DNA of 60,501 nucleotides, from the IMG/VR virus record IMGVR_UViG_3300027996_000034, positions 1 to 60,501 of that record. The stretch is one strand, 5' to 3'. The notes under the pieces are model-generated. The model was not told the DNA's origin. It ran no database searches and saw only the letters and a list, made by a program, of their open reading frames with translations. The stretch comes from a virus. The translations under genes and the position numbers were made by a program. Each line of letters opens with the position of its first letter. The first letter of the stretch is position 1. Shown in pieces: positions 52,127 to 59,572 of the stretch.

Positions 52127-53509
52127 CTATAATTCTTTTTTTAATTTTTGGATCTCAATTTCAAGATCTAAATGTTTGCGTTTATGTTTTTTCCGTTCTG
52201 TATATAATTCTGTTAAGATTGATTTCATAGCACTTGGTTTTTTATCAAATACTGCTCCAGTAACTGCTACTATTTTAGTTGGGTCTTTTCTATATATTTC
52301 TAATTTTTCTTGGCTATGTTCTTTCTTTATGAAGGATTCAGGAGATATATTTATTTGTCTCATTATTGATGGGTATAGAGAAGCAAAATCAAAACACGCA
52401 GCGCCTTTAAAGAATCCAGTTTCTGGTTCTTTAACATATGCACCTTCATATCCTTGTCTTTCTCCAGGTCTAATAAATTCATCGGCTACGACACAATCTC
52501 TTTCATAATATTTTTTCCAAAGAAATGCTTCAGTAATATTAACTGCAGATGTACATTTGTACATTGATATGTTGCACAATACTGATACTGATAACACCGC
52601 ATTTATTGTTGCAATTTTTTCATGGATTTCTGTTACCAACGCTGAATCAATCGCATTATAGAACACGTATTTGTCATAATCATTCTCGTAGAGTTCCTGT
52701 AAGGTACCATTGTATTTAATCTTATTAATACCTAATACTTGTTTTGCAACGAAATCTAGTGTATTATTTTCTTTAACTGCAACAGTTCTATCAAATTGTC
52801 GATAAATTTGGAGATAGTCCATCATTGCAATATGTAATGGAATCATATCTCGATTAACTTTATTTGATACACTGGCTTTTGCACAATCAATACCAAGTTT
52901 TCTACATCGATTATAAATGTATTTCCAGTCAAATCCTATGAAATTCCATCCAGTTACAAATGCCATGTGTGGTAGCATTTTAGTAATGAATGTGTATAGC
53001 ATATTATATTCATCATCAAAGCAAACATATTTAAAATCCCAATCACCATAATCTTTCATATGGTTTCGAACATCATCAAATATTTTTTTTTGTTCTTCTG
53101 GTGATATTGGCTTCCATCCTAATACAGCAACTTGTTTATTTTGCATTGCAATTGACATACATGTGATTCGTTCTCTAGCAACCTCCGGGTTTGGAAAACC
53201 ATCTATTACCTCAGTCTCAATATCAACCGAATATATTTTTGGAAAGTTTAATGCAGATAATTGTTCAATATCAGAATTGTTATGAATAAACTCATAGATA
53301 GACCATTTGTTTAAATACTTTGCTCGAACTTTTTTAACAGGCTTACCATCCCAATTTCTATATTTAGGATCTTTATCTTTATCTGTTTCCGAACATATCG
53401 CCCAATTCTTTACATCTTCAATTTTATAATCATTTACTTTTACATCACCATTTTCATCGAAGTATGATATTCTTAAATCATTAAATCTACTTTCTATATC
53501 TAATATCAT
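52127..53509 (-). CDS. gp43A: DNA polymerase, family B, N-terminal part of split gp43 (exonuclease and palm motif A)
   Basis: The 460-residue protein has the proofreading motifs YSVDIETEV (Exo I), TGWNFIGFDWKYIYNR (Exo II) and FYNAIDSALV (Exo III), and Pol motif A CFDFASLYPSIMRQ. It ends within the fingers (LTELYTERKKHKRKHLDLEI then LQKLKKEL-like helix, reading IQKLKKEL) with a TAG stop. Motifs B and C are on 46180-47310. A functional polymerase would need both chains to associate. Split family B polymerases are known in some T4-like phages, but here RNR, U32, DAHP synthase/chorismate mutase and clamp genes lie between the halves. Confidence 0.9.
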   Translation of the reverse strand: MILDIESRFNDLRISYFDENGDVKVNDYKIEDVKNWAICSETDKDKDPKYRNWDGKPVKKVRAKYLNKWSIYEFIHNNSDIEQLSALNFPKIYSVDIETEVIDGFPNPEVARERITCMSIAMQNKQVAVLGWKPISPEEQKKIFDDVRNHMKDYGDWDFKYVCFDDEYNMLYTFITKMLPHMAFVTGWNFIGFDWKYIYNRCRKLGIDCAKASVSNKVNRDMIPLHIAMMDYLQIYRQFDRTVAVKENNTLDFVAKQVLGINKIKYNGTLQELYENDYDKYVFYNAIDSALVTEIHEKIATINAVLSVSVLCNISMYKCTSAVNITEAFLWKKYYERDCVVADEFIRPGERQGYEGAYVKEPETGFFKGAACFDFASLYPSIMRQINISPESFIKKEHSQEKLEIYRKDPTKIVAVTGAVFDKKPSAMKSILTELYTERKKHKRKHLDLEIEIQKLKKEL

Positions 53510-53733
53510 ATGTTTTTTGGTTTAAATATTTCATTAACATTACCACAATCTGCACAACGCATAACCGGTATAGGAATAATTTTATCTTTAACTGCACCGG
53601 TTAATAGTTTTGAAGCTTTTCTAATAATGTACGCTTCAACGAAATATTCAGATTCACACTCTTCATTTTCACATTTTACTTCGGTAGTTGTAGCAATATC
53701 TATTTTAGGCCCACCATTCATTGTATTTTTCAT
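53506..53733 (-). CDS. Small zinc-finger protein (75 aa)
   Basis: A 75-residue protein with two Cys pairs (CENEECESEYF and MRCADCGNVNEIF), spaced as a treble-clef or zinc ribbon. Its end overlaps the polymerase start by 4 nt. Similar small zinc proteins accompany replication genes in T4-like phages; role unknown. Confidence 0.65.
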   Translation of the reverse strand: MKNTMNGGPKIDIATTTEVKCENEECESEYFVEAYIIRKASKLLTGAVKDKIIPIPVMRCADCGNVNEIFKPKNI

Positions 53734-53738
53734 ATATT

Positions 53739-54182
53739 TTATTTTTCTCCAGTACTTCCAAATCCACCATCACCTCTTTCAGTTTCTTCACCATTCCACA
53801 TATCATCTTCATCTGTAGCTAATTCTACTACATCATAATTTATCGGCATTAATAAGCATTGAACTATTTTATCACCACCTTCGATGGTACACGGATGTGT
53901 TCCAACATTTGTTAGATGTATATGAACTTCGCCTTGATAGTCTTCGTCTATTACACATGCACCAACCTGTAAGTTCTTTTTTAATGCAATTCCGCTTTTG
54001 TTCATTGCAATTAAAACATTATTTTTAGGTACATTTATCTTAAGACCAGAAGGAATAAACACTGATACTTGTGGATCAATTTCGGTTAGAGGATAGTCAT
54101 TTGGTATATAAAGATCTATACCGGCTGATTGGCTGGTACCTCTAGTAGGTGTCTTTACATCTTTAATTTTTAGGAATTTCAT
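53739..54182 (-). CDS. dut: dUTPase
   Basis: The 147-residue protein has all five trimeric dUTPase motifs: SAGIDLYIP (1), NKSGIAL (2), VGACVIDEDYQGEVHIHLTN (3), GDKIVQCLLMP (4) and GDGGFGSTG (5). It hydrolyses dUTP to dUMP, keeping uracil out of phage DNA and feeding dTMP synthesis. First gene of the nucleotide/replication operon, behind a promoter at 54203. Confidence 0.95.
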   Translation of the reverse strand: MKFLKIKDVKTPTRGTSQSAGIDLYIPNDYPLTEIDPQVSVFIPSGLKINVPKNNVLIAMNKSGIALKKNLQVGACVIDEDYQGEVHIHLTNVGTHPCTIEGGDKIVQCLLMPINYDVVELATDEDDMWNGEETERGDGGFGSTGEK

Positions 54183-54202
54183 TGTACAATATAAGTTTAA
54201 TT

Positions 54203-54233
54203 ATTATATGTACAACTAGACTAGTAGTTTCAG
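54203..54233 (-). promoter_or_regulatory. Promoter, CTGAAA-N19-TATAAT (dUTPase/replication operon)
   Basis: TATAAT (54203-54208), 19-bp spacer, CTGAAA (54228-54233). It lies 21 bp upstream of the dUTPase start and close after the polyprotein stop. Confidence 0.65.
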
Positions 54234-54246
54234 TTTAGGTTATACT

Positions 54247-56742
54247 TTATTCTCCCAATGCTTCGATATCCCATTGAATTCTTTCTAATGGATCTTCATC
54301 ATTTGTTCTGTTCTTCTTCACCCAATCAACAAGACCTCTTTCCATAGTAGCATTTTGTGCCATATCATATGAATGTTTCCATCCATCGCCGGAAGCCATA
54401 TCTTCAATCCATTGATCATATTTCTTTTGATTCCATTTTACTGGCTTTATCTTCTTAGCATGGGGTCCATTACCTAAAGTTGATTTGATTGCATTGTAAT
54501 GATTCGGGACAAATACATCCACTGCCCAATCTTCGTCTCTTTTATTACCATTCCAATACTTAATCTTCTTTCTGAATCTTTTTAATTCGTAATCAGCATT
54601 TTCAATCTTTTCTTTTCTAGTAATGCCACCTCGTTTATATCCAAATGATAACTTCATATCATCTAATATATCTGGATCTGTTTCGAAATGAAGGTCTTTA
54701 ATATCAACATTATCATATTGGCCTTCATTAACTGATTCTTCATTAACATTAACTCCCTTTCTTTTAGCATACTTTTCAACATCTCTTAAAAGACCTAGTA
54801 GTTTATTTTTATCTAAATCTTCTTCATCGTTATTCAGTTCTTTTTGAAGATTATTCATTAAACTCTTCATGTATTTTTTTACACCGGAATCTAAATCACC
54901 CTTATCTATGTTGGTTTGTATAAGGTTAACAAGTTCTAAAACATCTTCCTTTTTTAGATTTTTAGCAGCTTGTTTATCCTTGAACTTCTTTTTATAGTGT
55001 CGAACTACGTCTCCCCAACTATCTCCAGGAAAGAACGCTCCTGGACTGACAATCATGCCGGGACCCATCACAGCAAATATTACACCTGCCATTAACCCAA
55101 CTCCTCCAGCTAAAGCTAATAAAGGTTGCCACCATTCAAAACCTTCATTAACTGAGTCATGAGCTTGTATTGAAGTTTCGATTGCTTCTTTAGCCTTTTT
55201 AATATCACCATTAAAGTATGCTTTTGCTAATTGATACAAAACTATATCTGATGGTATTTTACCAGATTTTCCAATTTTAGAAATTTCATCATCACCTTTA
55301 CCTTCATTAACTGATTCTGTTATAGAGTTACCAGTCTTTTTTACTTGATGTCCATCCATTGCATAGAATCGCATATCTTGGAAGTCAACTAAATATTGCT
55401 CATCCGATTCATAGCTTATTAATAGTCCTTTTTCACCTTTCTTAATAGTCATTTTAGTTCCAAAATAATCGAAGGTTTTTGTTGGTGCAATCCACTCAAC
55501 CTCTTCGTATTTTTTACCTTCATTAACTGATTCTTTCAAATCTGTTAATTTTATTACACGTTTCTTACCATCGAAAGAAACAAAATAAGATTTATCATCT
55601 GCTGCCGTTAAGTGATATCCGAATGATTTACCCCATACCTCTTTTGCCTTTTTAAGATCTGAGCCATAAAAATATTTTTCAAGACCCGATGTACTTTTTA
55701 TTGTTTTAGGAACTTTTACCTTGCCTTCATTTAAAGATTCTCCTACAAATGCATTGAACTTCAAAAAATTGTAAATATTTTTTGCTTGTTTTTCATTTTC
55801 CTCTTCATCATCAGTTAATTCGCTTGATGCTGCTAAATCACCAGAACCAGTTTCCTGAGTTGAAAATTCTGCTTGAGTTCCAGGATTTCCAGGCAATGAA
55901 ACATTACCCATTCCATTAACACTTCCTGGAGTTGCCATTGCATTATTTTCTTCAATCGCATATCTCATAGCTTCTGCATATGCAATTGCTTCTTCAAGAT
56001 GTTTATTTGATGATTCTTTTACCGCCATACCACCATTCTTTTTCATATATTTCTTAACGGTGGATCTCCATTTTGTATCAACATTTGTAACTGTAACTCG
56101 ATTACCAACTTGATCGCCTATACCAATTGCAGAATTTTCAATATCTAAATCAAATTGACGTGCACTTTCTTCATCAGGGAATTCAAATATTACACTTAAA
56201 CCTTCATCGACCGATTCATCAAACAATGTTTTTGCACGTGGAAATGTTAAAGATTTACCAAGTTCTCTATCATGATCCTTTTTCATCTCTAGATAATTCC
56301 AAGGAGATATCCAACCAGTTTCTTGCGCTAATTGAACTGCAAGATCAAAGGGTTTCATAGGCTTTGATAAAGTAACATTGAATCTAGGTGAAGAGTATCT
56401 ACCTTCCATATCACCTTCCACTATTTTATATTTTCCTTTTGGGATAACTTTAATTCGTTCGAAAGGTTTTCCAATTCCAACTATACTTACCGTTTTATGA
56501 TCTTTGTATCTTTTTTCTGCGTTCTTTTTTATTGGATCATCATATGCTGCTTCATCTACCGAATCTTCTAATTTATTTGGTAGCGTTTCTTCTGGAGTTT
56601 CTGCGTAATCTTTCAAATCGGCTTCTTTCTTTTTGGATAAATCTCTTATTTTCTGATCAACCGTGGATGCATCAACTTCACCTCGCTTAACTGCTAAGGC
56701 TAGTCCGAATAATTTCCGTTGAGCTTTTGATACTGCTGGCAT
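54247..56742 (-). CDS. Large internal head polyprotein cut at [VIL]-[ND]-E/[GA] sites
   Basis: The 831-residue protein is divided by repeated ESVNEG-like sites: VDE64/A, VDE180/G, IEE265/N, LNE339/G, VNE408/G, VNE480/G, VNE533/G, VNE673/G. These fit the gp21 rule [LI]-x-E. Module 1 (MPAVSKAQRKLFGLALAVKR...) resembles the small phage DUF3008 type. Module 4 starts NNAMATPGSVNGMG, matching the capsid protein N-terminus. Modules 5 and 6 look like small beta barrels. Module 8 has two hydrophobic segments (540-570) and a helical bundle; module 9 is a basic alpha/beta domain. I infer nine packaged products. No late box was found upstream, so it may share the promoter at 57343. Confidence 0.65.
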   Translation of the reverse strand: MPAVSKAQRKLFGLALAVKRGEVDASTVDQKIRDLSKKKEADLKDYAETPEETLPNKLEDSVDEAAYDDPIKKNAEKRYKDHKTVSIVGIGKPFERIKVIPKGKYKIVEGDMEGRYSSPRFNVTLSKPMKPFDLAVQLAQETGWISPWNYLEMKKDHDRELGKSLTFPRAKTLFDESVDEGLSVIFEFPDEESARQFDLDIENSAIGIGDQVGNRVTVTNVDTKWRSTVKKYMKKNGGMAVKESSNKHLEEAIAYAEAMRYAIEENNAMATPGSVNGMGNVSLPGNPGTQAEFSTQETGSGDLAASSELTDDEEENEKQAKNIYNFLKFNAFVGESLNEGKVKVPKTIKSTSGLEKYFYGSDLKKAKEVWGKSFGYHLTAADDKSYFVSFDGKKRVIKLTDLKESVNEGKKYEEVEWIAPTKTFDYFGTKMTIKKGEKGLLISYESDEQYLVDFQDMRFYAMDGHQVKKTGNSITESVNEGKGDDEISKIGKSGKIPSDIVLYQLAKAYFNGDIKKAKEAIETSIQAHDSVNEGFEWWQPLLALAGGVGLMAGVIFAVMGPGMIVSPGAFFPGDSWGDVVRHYKKKFKDKQAAKNLKKEDVLELVNLIQTNIDKGDLDSGVKKYMKSLMNNLQKELNNDEEDLDKNKLLGLLRDVEKYAKRKGVNVNEESVNEGQYDNVDIKDLHFETDPDILDDMKLSFGYKRGGITRKEKIENADYELKRFRKKIKYWNGNKRDEDWAVDVFVPNHYNAIKSTLGNGPHAKKIKPVKWNQKKYDQWIEDMASGDGWKHSYDMAQNATMERGLVDWVKKNRTNDEDPLERIQWDIEALGE

Positions 56743-56744
56743 GG

Positions 56745-57323
56745 TTATTTCATATTTTTTAAGTAATCTTTTGCTAATTGAGACAATACTGATAATGTAG
56801 CTTTCATATCATCCATATGGTCATATTCACCAGCTTTATATACTTGCTCTAAATAATCTTCCATATCTTCCATTACCGTATCGGAATTCTTCCAAGTTTT
56901 TTGGATATTAGATTTACCTTCATTAATCTCAGATTCATCCATTGCAATTGATTCAGATAAAGATGGTATATTTCTATATTTTGATTCATTAACTTCAGCC
57001 GGTAAAGAATCTCGTTTGTTTATCATTTCAAATACTCTTTGGCCATATTTTGAAAGACTATAATATGTAGTTCCTTTCTTTTCAAATGTTGTGAAAAACT
57101 TTTGATTTCTTTTAAACCATTTCGCTTTATTAACTTTTGCACCTCCACGGTCCTCTTCAAGTCTAATTAAATGATTATGTAAATCTTCTTCAGTTACATA
57201 ATTTTTTCCAACGTATTTAATAATAGTATCTCTAACATTTGCACCGTTTTCATTTATACGTATTCTATTATAATCACCGTACTTTCTTTTTACTTGGTGA
57301 CGTCCTTCATTAAGTTCTTCCAT
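56745..57323 (-). CDS. Internal head protein, two-module (192 aa)
   Basis: The 192-residue basic protein begins MEELNEGRHQVKRKYG, with an LNE/G site after residue 6. Residues about 40-100 look like a winged helix (EEDLHNHLIRLEEDRGGAK ... FEKKGTTYYSLSKYG). A second site, SEINE/G near residue 137, would release a C-terminal helical peptide. It is two bases from the polyprotein. A packaged DNA-binding protein is possible by fold impression only. Confidence 0.55.
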   Translation of the reverse strand: MEELNEGRHQVKRKYGDYNRIRINENGANVRDTIIKYVGKNYVTEEDLHNHLIRLEEDRGGAKVNKAKWFKRNQKFFTTFEKKGTTYYSLSKYGQRVFEMINKRDSLPAEVNESKYRNIPSLSESIAMDESEINEGKSNIQKTWKNSDTVMEDMEDYLEQVYKAGEYDHMDDMKATLSVLSQLAKDYLKNMK

Positions 57324-57342
57324 TTTGGTTTGTTTATTTTAA

Positions 57343-57351
57343 TTATATATC
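57343..57351 (-). promoter_or_regulatory. Late promoter box GATATATAA
   Basis: Minus-strand AAGATATATAATTAAAAT, 20-28 bp before the start at 57323; same extended sequence as at 31018. Confidence 0.55.
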
Positions 57352-59046
57352 TTACTGACTGTGACTTAATTCATTTTTTAATTGGTCATAAAATTTATGT
57401 TCAGCAGTTGGTGTTAATTTTTTAAATTCTTTTTCATTATCAGCGATCAAAGCATCTCTTACTTGAGTTGCACTTATGTTATTAGAATTTCTTTTAATTT
57501 CTGATGTTTGAAATTCTGGTAATACATTAGCTTCCTTACCATACAACTTAATCATACGATTATAATCTGATATTCTATCACTTCCAGTGCCCCATAGTAC
57601 AGGTTCATATTCTGGGCGTAATGCATTTAAAATTTGATCTAAAAACCCAGTTTGAGATTCCTTAACGGCATCAATAAATTTATATTGTTTTGCTATATCC
57701 ATCCAAATTTTTAAAATAGTCTCATTTTCAAATGGTGTTTTTTTACCACTTTTAGATCTAACTTGGATAACAACCACTGGTAAATTATTCTTAGCATGTA
57801 ATTGTCGAAGAACTTTAATATGTCCAAGTGTTGGTGGTTGGAATCGACCAACTAATATATTAACCGATTGTTTACCAGGTTCTGAATGTTCTAAACTTAA
57901 TTTACCTTCATATAAATTAGATTCTAATAATGCTCGTTTTTGATATTTGCCATAGTAATAATCTTCAAATGTCGGGATCGATTCCTTAGGTTTTGGTTTA
58001 TCAATGGTTCGATCAGATATCATGGCGATGATTTTGTTTATTTCGAATTTGGTATTGTTATCTATTAATATAGAAGTTTTCTTACGTTTTTTAGTAAATG
58101 TCCCTAAGAATAATTTGAATATTTCTTTATTGATTTGAGATTCTTTAATCCATTTAACGGCATTTTCATCAGTAACATTTTTTAAATTTATTCCGAAGTC
58201 TGGAATATCTTTTGCAAAATCAGGTCCATCTAAATCTTCCATACCATCATATTTAGATGCATTTTTAGACATATATTTAGCATAAAGTGCACTAATTAAA
58301 TTCAATATCCTATGGGCCTTATCTTCACCCTTAGGTTTGAATTTATCAAAATTTACCGTGTTCATAAAGGCTAGAACATCTTGTAATGCTATAGAATAAG
58401 TATCTGATGCATTCTGATCTTTAGCTTTAGTAGCTTTAATCATCGGATTTAGTATTTTAGTACTAACCGTTTCGTGTAATCGATCTAGGAATTTCATAGT
58501 TAAACTCTCTGATATGTTTTTGTTCGCTTTAAGTATATCATATATATCATTATTGCCTTTATCTAATGATTCGAGAATATCATCTATTTGATTCAATTTT
58601 AATCTCCCGAAATATATAACTGATATGCCATCTAAGTTTAAATCACTAGCCCATCTTTCTAATACAACATCATCTTCAATAAATCGTATTTTAGAAGATG
58701 ATTCGATAACTCGAATTTCCTCTAATAAAATTTTGTTAGTTTTTGGAGAATATCTAAAAGCAAATCTATAACTTTCTGGTATTAAACCAATTTTATACAT
58801 ATCTAAAATTTGATGTATTGTTCTATCTATCGGATTTTCATATATGCTTTGCAAAGATCTATCTATAATTGATATTTCTTTATTACTCGTTCCCTTAAAA
58901 TATTTTAAGTTACCTTCAACTATTTGTGCATGTAAAGATGTATCCGAAGATTTCTCTTTAACGACGATAAACTTCTTCAAAAGGCCATGAATATAATCAC
59001 GGCCTTTTGAATTGTATATGGTTAGTAAGTCGTTTATTTGTCTCAT
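57352..59046 (-). CDS. Two-domain protein with C-terminal nucleotidyltransferase; cleavage site between domains
   Basis: Residues about 396-550 form a HIGH-type nucleotidyltransferase: ILVGRFQPPTLGHIKVL (nucleotide-binding T-x-G-H) and NISATQVRDAL (I-S-x-T-x-[IV]-R) are those of the NMN/FMN adenylyltransferase superfamily. T4-like phages such as KVP40 encode NAD-salvage enzymes of this class. The N-terminal ~380 residues are not recognised. NLYE/G at 380-381 fits the prohead protease rule and would free the enzyme. It sits among internal head genes, so packaging is plausible. Substrate not determined. Confidence 0.65.
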   Translation of the reverse strand: MRQINDLLTIYNSKGRDYIHGLLKKFIVVKEKSSDTSLHAQIVEGNLKYFKGTSNKEISIIDRSLQSIYENPIDRTIHQILDMYKIGLIPESYRFAFRYSPKTNKILLEEIRVIESSSKIRFIEDDVVLERWASDLNLDGISVIYFGRLKLNQIDDILESLDKGNNDIYDILKANKNISESLTMKFLDRLHETVSTKILNPMIKATKAKDQNASDTYSIALQDVLAFMNTVNFDKFKPKGEDKAHRILNLISALYAKYMSKNASKYDGMEDLDGPDFAKDIPDFGINLKNVTDENAVKWIKESQINKEIFKLFLGTFTKKRKKTSILIDNNTKFEINKIIAMISDRTIDKPKPKESIPTFEDYYYGKYQKRALLESNLYEGKLSLEHSEPGKQSVNILVGRFQPPTLGHIKVLRQLHAKNNLPVVVIQVRSKSGKKTPFENETILKIWMDIAKQYKFIDAVKESQTGFLDQILNALRPEYEPVLWGTGSDRISDYNRMIKLYGKEANVLPEFQTSEIKRNSNNISATQVRDALIADNEKEFKKLTPTAEHKFYDQLKNELSHSQ

Positions 59047-59047
59047 T

Positions 59048-59521
59048 TTATGAGGTCATCGTAGTAAACCAAGACTCATCTGCTGAAGCTGAAAAATTCT
59101 TTTTGATATATTTTTCCATATCTTTGTATCCTTCAGGATCTTTCTTTTGCATAATATCTAATACCTTTCCTAATCCCATTTGCATGACTTTATCGTCAAA
59201 TTCTTCATGGTCTTCGTTTTTAGCAGCCTCTTCAATTTCAATTTCGATTTCTTCTTCACCTTCAGATGAATCTTTCATTTTTTTAGCAAGCGTAGCGGTT
59301 TTCTTTTTCTTTGCTTTATTTTCAGCTTCTTTCTTTCCATCTTCAGCTTCTGCATCTAATTCTTCTGGTGGTGTAGTTGGGCCTTTTGAAGCATCAGCCA
59401 TATCATCAGCTAATTGTTCTTCGTCATCTTTAGGTGCACCCATTTTGTTGATAGTTTTTTCAATTTCTTTAGCAGTTTTTGATTCTGTTAAGAATTGATC
59501 ATACGACTTAATGTGTTTCAT
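59048..59521 (-). CDS. Acidic internal head protein with capsid-targeting-like N-terminus (157 aa)
   Basis: The protein starts MKHIKSYDQFLTESKTAKE, closely resembling T4 internal-protein leaders (MKTYQEFIAEA), with LTE/S at 13-14 as the predicted cleavage site. The rest is highly acidic and Lys-rich, with an IEIEIEE run and a C-terminal helix (KVMQMGLGKVLDIMQ). Its stop lies 1 nt from the next start. A GAATATATAA box precedes it. A packaged, DNA-compatible internal protein is the likely role. Confidence 0.6.
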   Translation of the reverse strand: MKHIKSYDQFLTESKTAKEIEKTINKMGAPKDDEEQLADDMADASKGPTTPPEELDAEAEDGKKEAENKAKKKKTATLAKKMKDSSEGEEEIEIEIEEAAKNEDHEEFDDKVMQMGLGKVLDIMQKKDPEGYKDMEKYIKKNFSASADESWFTTMTS

Positions 59522-59544
59522 TTTAGTTAGTTTTTTTAGTTTTA

Positions 59545-59554
59545 TTATATATTC
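59545..59554 (-). promoter_or_regulatory. Late promoter box GAATATATAA
   Basis: Minus-strand GAATATATAATAAAACT, 24-33 bp before the start at 59521, as at 32650. Confidence 0.45.
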
Positions 59555-59572
59555 GATTCAATTTTAAAGGTT

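Noticed and set aside
34850-54930. Single GTTAAC sites inside genes (for example near 34850, 38630, 54745, 54920)
   Set aside because: They occur alone, within coding sequence, without the 11-bp partner or the flanking conserved element.
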